Source: Phoenix dactylifera (Eukaryota > Streptophyta > Magnoliopsida > Arecales > Arecaceae). Taken from it: a DNA stretch of 64,000 nt. The position numbers and the translations under genes were made by a program. The stretch is from positions 17,742,129-17,806,128 of the forward strand of contig NC_052397.1 in NCBI RefSeq assembly GCF_009389715.1. The letters run 5' to 3'. The notes under the pieces are model-generated. The model searched no databases. It saw nothing but the letters and a program-made list of their open reading frames with translations, and was not told the DNA's origin. This document shows, in pieces, positions 1 through 11,074 of the stretch (its first letter is position 1; each line of letters begins with the position of its first letter).

Positions 1-934
1 GACCTGCCCACTGCCCGGAAGAACTTGAAAGGCCGGGCTAGTAATGGCGAGGTGGCACTGGGGACAGTACTGGGCCCTTTGCTTCTCTACTACCTTACGC
101 TATCTATCAAGCTGGATGCCGGTCAGAGTGGCCAAAACAAGGCTGCTATTTTCACGGTCTCATGGCCGAGATAGATTGATCGACAGGCAGAACAACTGTC
201 CAACCAGTCACTTCACAACAATACCATATAGATTGCAGTGCAGCGCAAGGATCATAATTAAATCTATTGTCGCCATCCAAATCATTTTCCAATTAAAAAA
301 AAGAATATCAAAATCATAAAAGTAGATGTTGTTTCCGGGGTAGGGGAATTAATTTGAGTTGATAACGATATATCGTCACAGAACCATGGACGAGAGATGG
401 TCCCTGTGGGAATAGGGATGGAGAAGCCTGTTTCACTAAAACTTAGCATGTCCATACGAACTTGCCATGCTTTTTAAGGGTATTGGCTGGAGTCAACAGC
501 TGCTTCCAGACAAAAAGTGGAATTGCGGGTCTCCATGGTAAGCTTGGAGGAATGATGAAGGGAGGGCCCAAAAACATGAAAAACGCCTCCCTCTCGTCCT
601 ACCATGCCCTGCTGCATGAGATGTAAAGGTACTGTTTGCTGAAGGAAATCCTGAGTGGAATCCATCAAAGCTAACTATTCTGAGGATCGTCCAATCTTTT
701 TTATTAAAATCCAACAAAATACATTAGAAATATTGAGCCATAATTAGACTATGCTGAGTATGTCTGAGATCCTTCTCATGCTGTATTATGGTAGGGTTAC
801 TTTAAAGTCTCTTCAAATTTTCTATGTATAGACTATTACCAATGTGCTTAACTTCTCATTTGGGGACTTTGGATGCCTAGGTGTCAACTAAGTGGTGTTC
901 ATAGGCTATTTTAGGTAGATATCTTGTTCTGCAT
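1..934. other. Intergenic, no gene recognised
   Basis: AT-rich spacer. The short open frames here have no recognisable domain, no plausible splice structure and no codon bias. Nothing in this stretch could be supported as a gene or RNA. Confidence 0.5.
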
Positions 935-2260
935 TGTCACGTCCTAGATCCAGAATACAACATGGTCGTGTTATCGAGAGGTATAGCCCACAATAATACG
1001 AAGCCAACATTACATTTAGCTTTCAAATTCATCACAAATAAAATAGAATAACTAAAAGTCTAATTTCAATATCCATTAAATAAAACCAATATTAGTTCAG
1101 AGCGTCTGCATTCAAACATAAAAACCAAACCCATAATTCTTACTATTCAGAAAATCACTAACTACAAATTTATAATTTAATTAAAGAACTAAAGTTCTAC
1201 TCTGCTATATCGATCGCCAATCTTGCTAGCGTGAACTCCAAACTTGTGTCATTTTGTGTTCCTATCAACCCTATTCATCGAGAGAGAGAATAGAAAAATA
1301 GAGGTATATGAGCGACACAATTTAATAAGTAAATCTTTCACTAATTTACCGAATCAAGCATATGTTTTTTTATATAAATGCATCATTTAAGAAAAATAAT
1401 AGATATTACAAAATAAGCATTTCATAATACGATATATTAAAACTAGGTCATTAAGCAAATCATCCATCTTTTATAAACATAGTACCAAGTTTTTTATTGC
1501 AAATGAATTCGTAAATCATTTTTCATGTCATGTAATTCTATCATGGATCAAAATATTGCTCATAGATATTCGTGCTATAGTCACTATAACCCATGAGAGA
1601 GCCATCTTCGTAATCAACAAGATATTATAATTCATACTTGTTACCAGCTTTAACTTGTTGGCAGAATGCAGTTAGTTAGATGCTAGCTCCAAAGTATCGA
1701 TTGACCCCTATTTGTAGAGGCAGTCCGAGCAATCTGAGAGCCTTTGAAAACTTATATTTTTTTCTTGAAACATACAGTAAGCGACCCGGGAACCAGAATA
1801 TGGACTCGATCAAGACCAAGGTTATTTAACATAGTTCATCATTACTGGATTCTATGGACACTTGGCAAAGTCGGGTGATCTGTACAGTAGGCAACCCGGG
1901 CACCAGAGTAGTTTAGGAACCTAATTCAGGGGTCAACTCGAGTTCGTAGATCAAGTCGACATGATCCGACTCCAGATTTCTTGAACATTCTAAAGAGAGA
2001 AAGGAGAGAGAAAGTACAAAGAGAAAGTGGAGAGAGGAGAGAGAAAGTAGAAAAAAAAAGTGAAGAGGGGAGAGAGAAGAGAGAGAAAATAAGAGAGAGA
2101 AAGATGAGAGAGAAAAAAGAGAGAGAAGGCTCTCTCCTTTCTTCTCAAAATCAGGGGAGAGCCCGTCTCTCTTCTTTTCTTCTTTGGAACAGAGAGTTCT
2201 AAATCAACGTAGCTGCCCAATGTAAAGACAGAGATAAAAATCAACAAACACGGAAGTTAG
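935..2260. mobile_element. LTR-like repeat fragment (same family as the one at 26585)
   Basis: Begins with TGTCACGTCC, the kind of start seen in many plant Gypsy LTRs. It shares a diverged block (about 1170-1290, with 'aattaaagaactaaa' and 'gaactccaaac') with the element in the GRF intron at 26800-27130. It also shares a 'ctcgatcaaga/ggccaag' block near 1787 with 28037. An internal near-duplicate of an 'acagtaagc/ggcaacccggg' segment occurs at about 1776 and 1886. A purine-rich GAGA tract fills 1990-2130. No coding capacity is visible. The right boundary is not defined; the assignment is by shared sequence only. Confidence 0.35.
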
Positions 2261-4459
2261 TATGCATCAGCTTACAGATGACCTGGTATTTTCTCAACAA
2301 TGAAAATTAGATATTTCAAATCAAGAACCAACTTATGTGCTAGAATGAAGACGATTACCAACTTGCAAATCATGATTCATCGACTTGGAGAGGATGAGAT
2401 GATCATTGATCTGTCAATGAACATTTGGTTGAGAAAATGAGCAAATCTGATTAAATGCCCAAAAAAAGAATCAACATGCTCATATGTACCACAATTGGAT
2501 TTAAGCATAAGCCATGCCTTCATTCGATTTGAAAAAATAGCCTTGAAGGAGAAATTCACCAATGGAAGGAACTTCCCAGGAAAAACCAAGTCATAATGAA
2601 TTGAAAAAAAGCTCTTGGTAAGCAATCAGGTATTCCTTGGCGAACCTACCACCTGAACCACCCAACTCAAAACCTCGACTTGCACCGACCACTATAATAA
2701 CAACCTGTAACCAATGAACTCGTATACGAAATTGGATATGGGGCTTGATAAGGATGGCAGTAAGTGAAGATGGAGGAAGAGATGGTGAGTTAAACTTCCA
2801 AACAACGAGAGATGAGGTTATCTATACATAAATAATCCAGCAACTCCATTATAGTCACCACAAGAAAAAAGATGCCATTAGAGCACAAGTATACAAGCTC
2901 AAATATCCACAGTACGTATGTTCATTAAATTATACTTACTGCTAATTAGTTATAAAACCAGAAGTATGACTTATACCCACTCAGAAAGAATACGCCAGCT
3001 AAAACAAATCTTGGCTTTGCCTCTTTCAAGACTCAAGCAATTTTCCAGCTTTAAGATTAACAAAGAAAAGAAAACATAGCCATTTTTTGATTGAAGAAAA
3101 TTGTGCCTCCTCTACTTCCAATAGCTATTCTCACTAAACAAGGTGAACTACACTTGGAGACTTCAGAAGTTGTTCTCTCACCAGCAAATGCACCCAAAAT
3201 GCCATGGAAATGCAACCACAGCCATTCCCTAATAAGCACACAATTTAGTTGCAAAAAGAGTAACCAGATGATAAAGGAGAGGAATTCATAAGTAGTTCAA
3301 GAACAACAAAGAATTACCCACTTATATCATTTTGAGCATATACTTAAAGAGTCTACCTTATCATTCATAAAATAAAAAAAATAAGCCAGCAGTGCAGGTC
3401 ATGATTCGATTTTATGATCCCTTTTAAGTACTTACATTAAAAATCTTTCTTTTAGTCATCCTTCACATTCAACTCATGATCGGGGTTATTTCTGGTCCTT
3501 TGCATATATACTAAACAATCTCAATGTAATTCTGCATTACTTTATCCCTAGTCCATGCCATAGATTGAAGTGCCTGTTGGCACGGCAAGTATTTCTGAAA
3601 TGTTTCATAACAGACAAAAAAATCAAAAAACCAACCAAAACATAATCCTTTTCTGCTTATTTCGTATGTGTCATGATTTGTGCCACACTTACAATATAAA
3701 CTGAACCAAATAATGATACATCCTATCTATCATCGCCAACATACATAATTTCTTAAGTAACATGTGCTTTCTTCAAGCTTCTTTTACTTTTATATGCTTT
3801 TGATATTTTCAAATAGCTTGCAGATAATAACTTGACATAACAAAACCATTAGAAAAATTCATATTATACAAACATATACACAGTCAACTTGACCCAAAGT
3901 TTGCTATTTCATTTGGGTGACATCAGTCCTTCATGTTTGATACCCCAAATTTCAATTTACAGAATTTGTTGTCTTTATTTATATATATTGACTCATGATT
4001 GATCATGCTATATTGTAGATTACATTTATAAAAAAAAAAGTGACAAATAAGTTTAATAAATTGGACAGCAATTAGCACTACTCTTCACCATGGTAATGGC
4101 TTAGGATGCTAAATTAATTTAGATGGAGAAAATCATGTAGTGCTCAGAACACGTGTATTTCTTGCTTCAAAGATACTAGAAGTATCTTATGGGGGGAAAA
4201 AAATAGTGTGTCAATGCGCTTATTATATCTTTCAACAGCATAACATGTCGTCCTTTGATTTTGGCATATTCTATGTTCTGGCACAATAAATACAGTACAT
4301 ATACAATGTTGATAGCCACTTGCTCAATTGCAACTTATGATAGTTCAGCCTTTATGGCTGATATATGAAGACAGGAAATTATCCATAACTTGTTTTGGCC
4401 ATATCTAGCCCTTTTATTATGAATTGCAACTTACTTTCTTCTTCTTTCTAGGAAAGTAA
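2261..4459. other. Intergenic, two unassigned minus-strand open frames
   Basis: Minus-strand open frames at about 2377-2625 and 3057-3254 read as ordinary amino-acid sequence, but they carry no motif I recognise and no convincing splice partners. They could be remnants of a retroelement or exons of an unrecognised gene. Nothing else stands out in this AT-rich stretch. Confidence 0.3.
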
Positions 4460-4907
4460 GGACTCATTTGGTTCATGGAAAGAGGAGGGGGGAAGTGTGG
4501 TCAACAGAAAAATGAAGAAATGCCTCATATTTGCTTGGAGTTTTCAAAGGAGAGAGATAAAAAAGTAAATTTTCTATGGAAATAAGATTTTCATATTTCA
4601 CAAGAAAGAAAAATCCATATGAGACATAGAAAAGTCCATTTCCCAATGGCTGAAAATTAGAATAATTTTTTTTTCCAAAAATGCTCTTAAGCTTTTAGAT
4701 AGAATAGGATAAGGTCTCCCCCTATATTAAGAGCATAACAAGTATTTTACATTATTGTTTCAGAAAAGTGGATGCTCAACCAAACATAAACTATTCTAAA
4801 ATGTGCCACTGTCCTATAGTTAACCAAACATGCATCTAGGCATTAACTTCTTAGAAAAAATATTCTAGTGAGAAAAGTTCTTCCTACGAACCAAAAGAAA
4901 CTAAGTC
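4460..4907. mobile_element. MITE-like element with imperfect terminal inverted repeats
   Basis: The left end reads GGACTCATTTGGTTCATGGAA. The complement of the right end reads GACTTAGTTTC followed by TTTTGGTTCGTAGGAA, so the ends are imperfect inverted repeats with the common 'TTTGGTTC' core. Flanking trinucleotides are TAA on the left and TTA on the right, similar to but not an exact Tourist/Harbinger target duplication. It is about 450 bp, AT-rich and non-coding. Confidence 0.45.
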
Positions 4908-5264
4908 TTAAGTTGCACATGAGAAAAGCATTAGAGTACATGTCTTCGACCGACTTTATTTCCAGAATGTCCTCCATAATTAATAATTCACTTGATAACA
5001 GTTATTCATAGATGTGGATTACAATATTCTGACTTATTCATGGAATAATGATAAAGTTTCTGTCTTCACTCATGCTAACTTGTCTCATTGGCCCTTCTTC
5101 AAACGTTAGATACATGTGTTGAATTCCCAATTCACGTTGTCGTTGAGTAATCAATCCATAACACAGCATTCAAGATCGAATTCCCAATTGCTACGAGAAG
5201 AATATCAAAGAAATGAAAGTGGAAAGGGAAAATTATATCCATATATGAGAAGGAAGGGTTGAAC

Positions 5265-5610
5265 CTGGTCCTGATCCAAGGGACCCCTCTCTGAAGAGGA
5301 CGGGCTCGCCGGTGGACGCGGCCAAGAAGCTGACATCGCCGAGAGCGTTGACAGCGTCCGGGAGGGAAAAGCCCTGGCAGCGGAGGGAGCGGAGCCCATC
5401 GCGGCCGTCATCCGGATCGACGGCCAGAGGAGACGGCGGCGACGGAGGAGGAGAGGAGGGTACGATGGACCGAGGCGGAGGAGACAAGGAGAGGGAAAAG
5501 AAGAGACAGGACTGAATAGAGGAGAGCGACTCCCGAGGACGAGACGAAGAGTTTCTCCAAGACGGGAAGCACGAGAATGGGTTTGCATTGGAATGGATAT
5601 GGGCCGGGCT
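5265..5610 (-). other. Isolated GC-rich island, possible 5' exon of an unresolved gene
   Basis: A GC- and CpG-rich block stands out sharply in AT-rich surroundings. On the minus strand one frame reads plausibly as protein (including DPDDGRDGLRSLRCQGFSL) and runs to a CAG|GTTCAA donor-like site at 5264/5265, but it has no in-frame ATG upstream. A second frame has ATGs (MTAAMGSAPS near 5397) and reaches the same donor. Downstream exons were not identified. It may be a first exon, a promoter island or a gene relic. The product is unknown. Confidence 0.25.
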
Positions 5611-5766
5611 GCATGACTAAATCTAGATTGGATCCTAGCCTTGGCCCAGCCTACATGCAACCATATAATTAATCACACATCGACACTAAGCATTGGATAG
5701 ATAATAGGTATTTAAACAAGACAAAAAAACTTAAGAAGCCATAGTCTCATCGGGTGAGATTCCAGT

Positions 5767-6180
5767 TTGGAACAAATGATATGAGACTGAGCTCAACCCA
5801 TAGCCCATATAATCTGGGAGATATTGCAGCACGAGCTTAGTTGAGTTGACCACGAGTTGGTCATGATTTTTGTAATTGGATTTATGATTCTAGTTTGGAA
5901 CATATGATATCAGATTGAGCTCGGCCCATAGCCCACATAATCTAGCGGATATTGCAGCATGGGCTTACTTGAGTTGATCACGAGTTGGTCATGATTCTTG
6001 TAATTGGATTTGTGAATTTGAATGGAGTTGGATTCTTTAACCCGATGAGCATGATAAGGCTTAAACGAGGAGAATATATGAAAATTTATTTGGGTATGTA
6101 TTTATCCCCACATTGGCCAGGGCAGAACTTAGGCTCTTATATAGGGCTAAAAAAAACCCCAAAAGGCTATCTTTAGGCTA
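5767..6180 (+). mobile_element. Rearranged TRIM retrotransposon remnant
   Basis: Two tandem copies of a roughly 130-bp unit (near 5767-5888 and 5889-6020) each contain an 'aatgatatgaga' or 'atatgatatcaga' segment resembling a primer-binding site for initiator tRNA-Met. That is followed by 'cccatagcccacataatct' and 'gatcacgagttggtcatga'. The same order occurs in the internal part of the better preserved TRIM at 50516-50681. A diverged right LTR start (TGAAAATTTATTTGGG) follows at about 6077. The left LTR is missing. Confidence 0.55.
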
Positions 6181-6764
6181 AAGGTTTGGATTTAAGGTTC
6201 ATTGATCAGACCTTTTTGGTCCAATTACTTGTTAAAAATGTGATCTAGTTAATCTCCAGCATCTTGGAAGAAATGTGAGCATAAAAATAGTGAGGTACAG
6301 AAAGAATATAAAGAGAATTGAGGGTGATTATTTTTCATTCATCTATACCCAGTGGTTGAAGACAACATACAAACTCAAGCTCCCGTGTGAGCTTGCTGCA
6401 GCATAAATTAACTTGGACCTCGGATCAAATATTAAACCCTCTTTATCAATATAAAGCATAAAAATATATGGATATATTTGTGATTTTCACAAGATCTTGT
6501 TAAGCATGCTTCTACTGCATTCTAGCTTGAATAACAGGTGTCTTGAAGCACCCATGTAGAGTTCATCAAAGCTGGAAAAAGTGGACAGCAAACCCATGAA
6601 GTTGCTAATTCACAAAACAAGGACCATTCCACCAAGTGTGTAAGATTTTGGGAGAAAATTATTGGAAGTATTTTGCCTAAAACTACTGTATCTTTATTTT
6701 ATAAAAGTATTATGAAAGAATAATTTACTAGAATAAAATCAGAAAATTAAAAAGAGCTTACCTA

Positions 6765-6925
6765 GATAGAGATGTGTGATATAACTGCCTTAAGAACGTA
6801 ATTCGCCTCCTACATGTAGGTCTGCGACGTTCTCACTTCCAAAAAGATAGAGATGTGTGATATAACTGCCTTAAGAACGTATTCGCCTCCTACATGTAGG
6901 TTTGCGACGATCTCACTTCCAAAAT
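6765..6925. repeat. Tandem duplication, two units of about 81 bp
   Basis: The segment starting 'gatagagatgtgtgatata' at 6765 is repeated at 6846 with few changes, including 'gaacgtaattcgcctcc' in one and 'gaacgtattcgcctcc' in the other. A second small duplication ('aagcttgacccgaccgacac') follows at about 6976 and 7041. The origin is unknown; both may lie within a decayed LTR. Confidence 0.6.
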
Positions 6926-7205
6926 ACAACAATCCGGCTCAGTCCAATCCTCCTCTAACGAGCATGATCGCTAGATAAGCTTGACCCGACCGACACATTG
7001 AGATGCTCGAAAAAAGAATAGAGAAAGAACGAAAGAAAATAAGCTTGACCCGACCGACACCTTCAGATGCCCGAAAAAAGATTAGAAAAGAAAAAATAGA
7101 GAAAGAACCAAAGAAAAGAAAAGAATTGTATTCTCCATCTCTCTTGAGATGTAGGAAATCAAATGTGAATGTAATGGATTGAGTGATTCGATACACTAGA
7201 CACAT

Positions 7206-8335
7206 AACCTATTTATAGACTATGTCCGATGATCGAGCAGCATTTTCGAGGTACGCGATATGTTTTGTAAACATCGCATCCCTATGGAAACGAAAGTCTT
7301 TTTCGAAAAGTCACAACTATTCTTAAAGAATCATCCGAACAAGAAGATAAGTATTTTAAAATATTTAAATCATCTAAAATTTAAGAAGTAAGGCTGATTT
7401 ATTTGTTTTTTGAAATTTAAATTTTTTATTAAATTTGAAACTCCAACAAAACTTGGAATGTAAGCCAATGGAATAGACCCTCACTAAGGTTATTAAAGAG
7501 GCCCAACGGAAGATTCCGTAAAGATTGAAGGCAGGATGAACTCGTTAGCTGACGTAAACTTATCTGCAATCGAATCTATTCCTTTCCCTCCGAAAGAATG
7601 TCGACATCTTTGCTGGATCGCATAATCTCTCTTGTGTATTTTTTCTACTTGCTCTTATTAGATTTGGATCCAGCGTTAATTAAAATTAGAAAATCCATAC
7701 GGTCCTGCGATATGGTATTCATTTTGCTGGTTAATATTATAATAACTTGCATGACAAATCATTTCCATCTTGCAGGTTTATATATATGGATTGGCCATAT
7801 ATCTAGGTTGTTTATTGCACGAATCCCAACCCCAAGAACATGTAGCAATGCCTTTCATTGTTTAAAATTCAATATAGCTTGGTCATTAAGCATTTAAGTA
7901 ATCAAGATTTCGAACCCATTGCATGTGAGCTACCGCATGCATATGACCTTGGTTAACGAGAAACGACCCTTCATAATGCGATATCAAAGTAGGGTGGTAG
8001 TTAATTAAAGAGTGATAAGATATAAGATATGGTAGGTTATCCCCTTAGTTTTTCCTAGGCATGATGCGTGGGTGGCATCTTGATGTCTTCCTAGGAATGT
8101 GTAAAATATGTACCGCACCATCCGTTGGGTTTCCCCCAATCTCACTAGCAAGACTTCTCTTTTGTTCCCTTCTTGATGCCCACGCACGCTGATAGCTAAG
8201 AGCTACCTATGAATCTTTCATTTGTTTAGTATAATGATTCTTATTATCTATGATAATAAGGAAAGAGGGTCAAGAGTAGCTAGCATTGGTTGGGTTATAA
8301 ATAACGTAATGAAAAATACCAGCAGTCTATGAGTG
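7206..8335. other. Intergenic, nothing recognised
   Basis: AT-rich spacer with short open frames at 7598-7897 and 8005-8187 that have no domain or splice support. Confidence 0.4.
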
Positions 8336-8343
8336 TGTGGGAT

Positions 8344-8747
8344 TAGGGCTGCAAATGAGTCGGGTCCTAAGTGACCCTGATCCGACCCAGTTTCTTGTTC
8401 GGATCCTAATTTTGGACCCATATCCGATCCGTTGAACATTGGGTCGGGTCCATGCCTACTAATTTTGATCCGACGGATCATTTGGGTTGGGTCGAGTCCA
8501 TGTATAACCCAGACCCGACCCAAAAAGCAGGCCCAAATGATGCTGTCACTCTCTAACTTCCGAGGGTCTAAAAAAAAAATCAGATCCAAAAAAAATGAGT
8601 CGGGTCGGATCCGAGTCCGGGTCCAGATTGGGTAGACCCAACTCGACCTAAAACATAGAACAGATCCAAATTTAGGACCCGACCTGGCCCCGCGGATCCT
8701 AAAATTCGGATCGGATCACGGGTCGACCCGCCCCATTTGCAGCCCTA
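8344..8747. mobile_element. hAT-type MITE, 404 bp, with 8-bp target-site duplication
   Basis: The element begins TAGGGCTGCAAATG and ends CATTTGCAGCCCTA, a perfect 14-bp terminal inverted repeat. It is flanked on both sides by the identical 8-bp direct repeat TGTGGGAT (8336-8343 and 8748-8755). Eight-base duplications with TAGGG-type ends are the hallmark of the hAT superfamily. The interior is rich in 'gggtcgggtc/gacccgaccc' motifs in both orientations and has no transposase, so this is a non-autonomous element. The exact duplication suggests a fairly recent insertion. Confidence 0.88.
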
Positions 8748-8755
8748 TGTGGGAT

Positions 8756-9335
8756 GGCCTTTCAGCTATATGTTGAATTACAAATCCATGCGATTGGCTT
8801 GAAGGACAAGAACAATGCTGTGGGGGTATCTTGAATGGTGCCTCTCCTAGGCAATACAGGCGCAATGGGCATGCCACATTGGTTAAGAAGGGTACTGGCT
8901 TGCATGTAATCCATTTTACTAAGAATGTTGCCATGTAGGTTTTGAGAAGACCACAAAATAGTGACTGATCTTGTAGATGCAATTAGCAGTCTCTATTTGA
9001 TCACTTGTGTACATCCTGCATATGTGAAAGTCAGGACTAATTCAAGGCCTTTTTGAAAGAGAAGAAAAGGAACTCCCTCCTACAAAATACAAGAAAAACA
9101 ACTTCCAAATTTCAAACGAGGACATAACCTTATTGTGCAGTATTAATCTTCTTAATGGAAGAATTGTTGGATAAAATGTAAGCCAAGGCACATAACAACG
9201 TAAGATAAACCATATTTGCGTTACTTATGCAGAAAACTAAAAGATTGGTAAATAAGGACCTATAAATTTAACATAATTAGTCGGTGTAAGACAAACTTGA
9301 TAATTACTACTTACTATATGCTGATTTAATATTGA
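8756..9335. other. Intergenic, nothing recognised
   Basis: Minus-strand open frames at 8716-8982 overlap the MITE edge and have no domain. Nothing else is visible. Confidence 0.35.
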
Positions 9336-9645
9336 GTTTTTGCGTACATATCCTTCTAAGTATTGAAATTTGCATAAATACTCCTCCAAATTAATATTTG
9401 AGTGTACACCCTTATAAAATACTTGTTTTGCATGTATACCCTTTATTTTTCTTTTTTCTTACATATATGCCCATACCATCTAACATGGTTAAGAAATTAG
9501 TATCTTAAAATTTAAAATTACTAAAATACCCTTAATAGGTAGGTATTGAAATGAAATATTTATGAAGGTATATATGTAAATAATATTTTACGAGGGTATT
9601 CATGCAATTTTATATATTTAGGAGGGTTTAAATGCAAAAAAAAAA
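9336..9645. mobile_element. Foldback (inverted-repeat) element, copy A
   Basis: The left arm ('tttttgcgtacatatccttc' onward) is the imperfect reverse complement of the right arm, which ends in 'ggagggtttaaatgcaaaaa'. The arms are roughly 130 bp each around a short spacer near 9480. The sequence could fold into a long hairpin. Similar elements lie at 10557-10690 and 10692-10991. It has no coding potential. Confidence 0.6.
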
Positions 9646-10556
9646 TTATTTTTTTATTTCAACTTATTTTAAACACTTGAATTTGTCTAGTGTCTGCACC
9701 TTAATGTTTTCCGTAAAAATATTGCTTAAGAAAAAGATTGATTTGACAATTAGATAACAAAAAGTGTTATGAAAGTTCTTTTACTAATTATGGAATTATT
9801 CTACTTTATTCTTCTTCATTTATAACAACCACAATATCTTATTGCATTGAAATATAGTTTATAATATTTATTGTTATAGTGGCATATATTAGAATATAGA
9901 AAACAATTTGAATCTCTTAAAGGTAAATTAAAATGATTAAGCTTCCTTACTACTGTTATGCTCATAGGTAAGAAAACAACATCAAGCATCCCTAAGCAAA
10001 ATCATTGAAGGTTCGAACCCTTCGGACTTATTAACAACCTTCACGACCATGTTGTAGAAGGCCACCCTTTATGTTGTATGCCTTAAGCTACTTTTCTTTA
10101 GAGCTTTAATTTTCTAGAAAAAAAAGATCTAGTGTATGGGGCCCATCTTGTCACAATAATTTTAAATTAGCCACCATCTTGCACGTGAGAAATTTTTCAA
10201 CTCTAAAAGATAAACATCGCAAATCTCGTACACTAAAAGATAAATATTATAAATCTCTCACAATACTTTTTTTTTAAATAATTCATAAAGCTAAAAGCTG
10301 GACCTAACTATGTTCATATAAACAATGATATAATGAAGGGTTGTCTACGGTGGAGAAAGGAGTTGAATGAATGGTTTTGATTCCAGACGGAGAAGTGAAA
10401 GAAAGGGTCAAGCGAGATCAAAAAAAATTTCAAAGAAGGTAGAGATATCAGTTTTCAGTGAAATCTGTTAGCCTGTTACTTGCTTCAGGAATAAAAAGAT
10501 ACTTTCATAATTTTAATTAATTTTTAATTTAAATAAATGTTATTTTGGCTAATCAC

Positions 10557-10690
10557 ATTAGTTGAATTGCTATGTCAAAAGTATTCATACAAAAATAGTG
10601 TTTTATGAGGGCGTGCACGTAAATATTAATTTAGAGGGCATTCATGCAAATTCTAATATTTAGAAGGATATTTATGCAAAAATCTAAGAA
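10557..10690. mobile_element. Foldback element, half copy B (right arm)
   Basis: Contains the right-arm motifs of copy A in order: 'agtattcatacaaaaatagt', 'gggcattcatgcaaattcta' and 'ggatatttatgcaaaaatc'. No matching left arm is seen upstream, so it appears truncated. Confidence 0.45.
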
Positions 10691-10691
10691 T

Positions 10692-10991
10692 TGTTTTGCG
10701 TATGTACCCTCTTATATATAAGAAAATGTATTGTTACCCTCCAAAATTATTATTTGTATGTGTATCTTTATAAACATTTTCTTTTGCATGTTTACTCATT
10801 AATGCTATTTTCATAATTTCAATTTTATACCACTAACTTATTAACAGTATTAGATGGCATGAGTACATATGCCAGAAAAAAGAGTATGCATACAAAACAA
10901 GTATTTGATGATGGTATACTTGCAAATATCAATTTGGAAAGGGTATTCAAATAAATTTTAATATTTAGGAGGGTATGTATGAAAAAAAAAC
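10692..10991. mobile_element. Foldback element, copy C
   Basis: The left arm ('ttgttttgcgtatgtaccct') and right arm ('aggagggtatgtatgaaaaa') are imperfect inverse complements. Internal parts match copy A. It lies directly next to half copy B and just before an AT microsatellite. Confidence 0.55.
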
Positions 10992-11020
10992 CCTTTAATG
11001 TTTAGAAGGTTTTAATCGAG

Positions 11021-11023
<3 letters not shown>

Positions 11024-11071
<48 letters not shown>
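11024..11071. repeat. (AT)n microsatellite, about 24 units
   Basis: Uninterrupted AT dinucleotide run. Confidence 0.97.

Positions 11072-11074
<3 letters not shown>

Noticed and set aside
9990-10030. GGTTCGAACCC resembling a tRNA B box
   Set aside because: No matching A box, acceptor stem or cloverleaf could be built around it; at most a decayed SINE.
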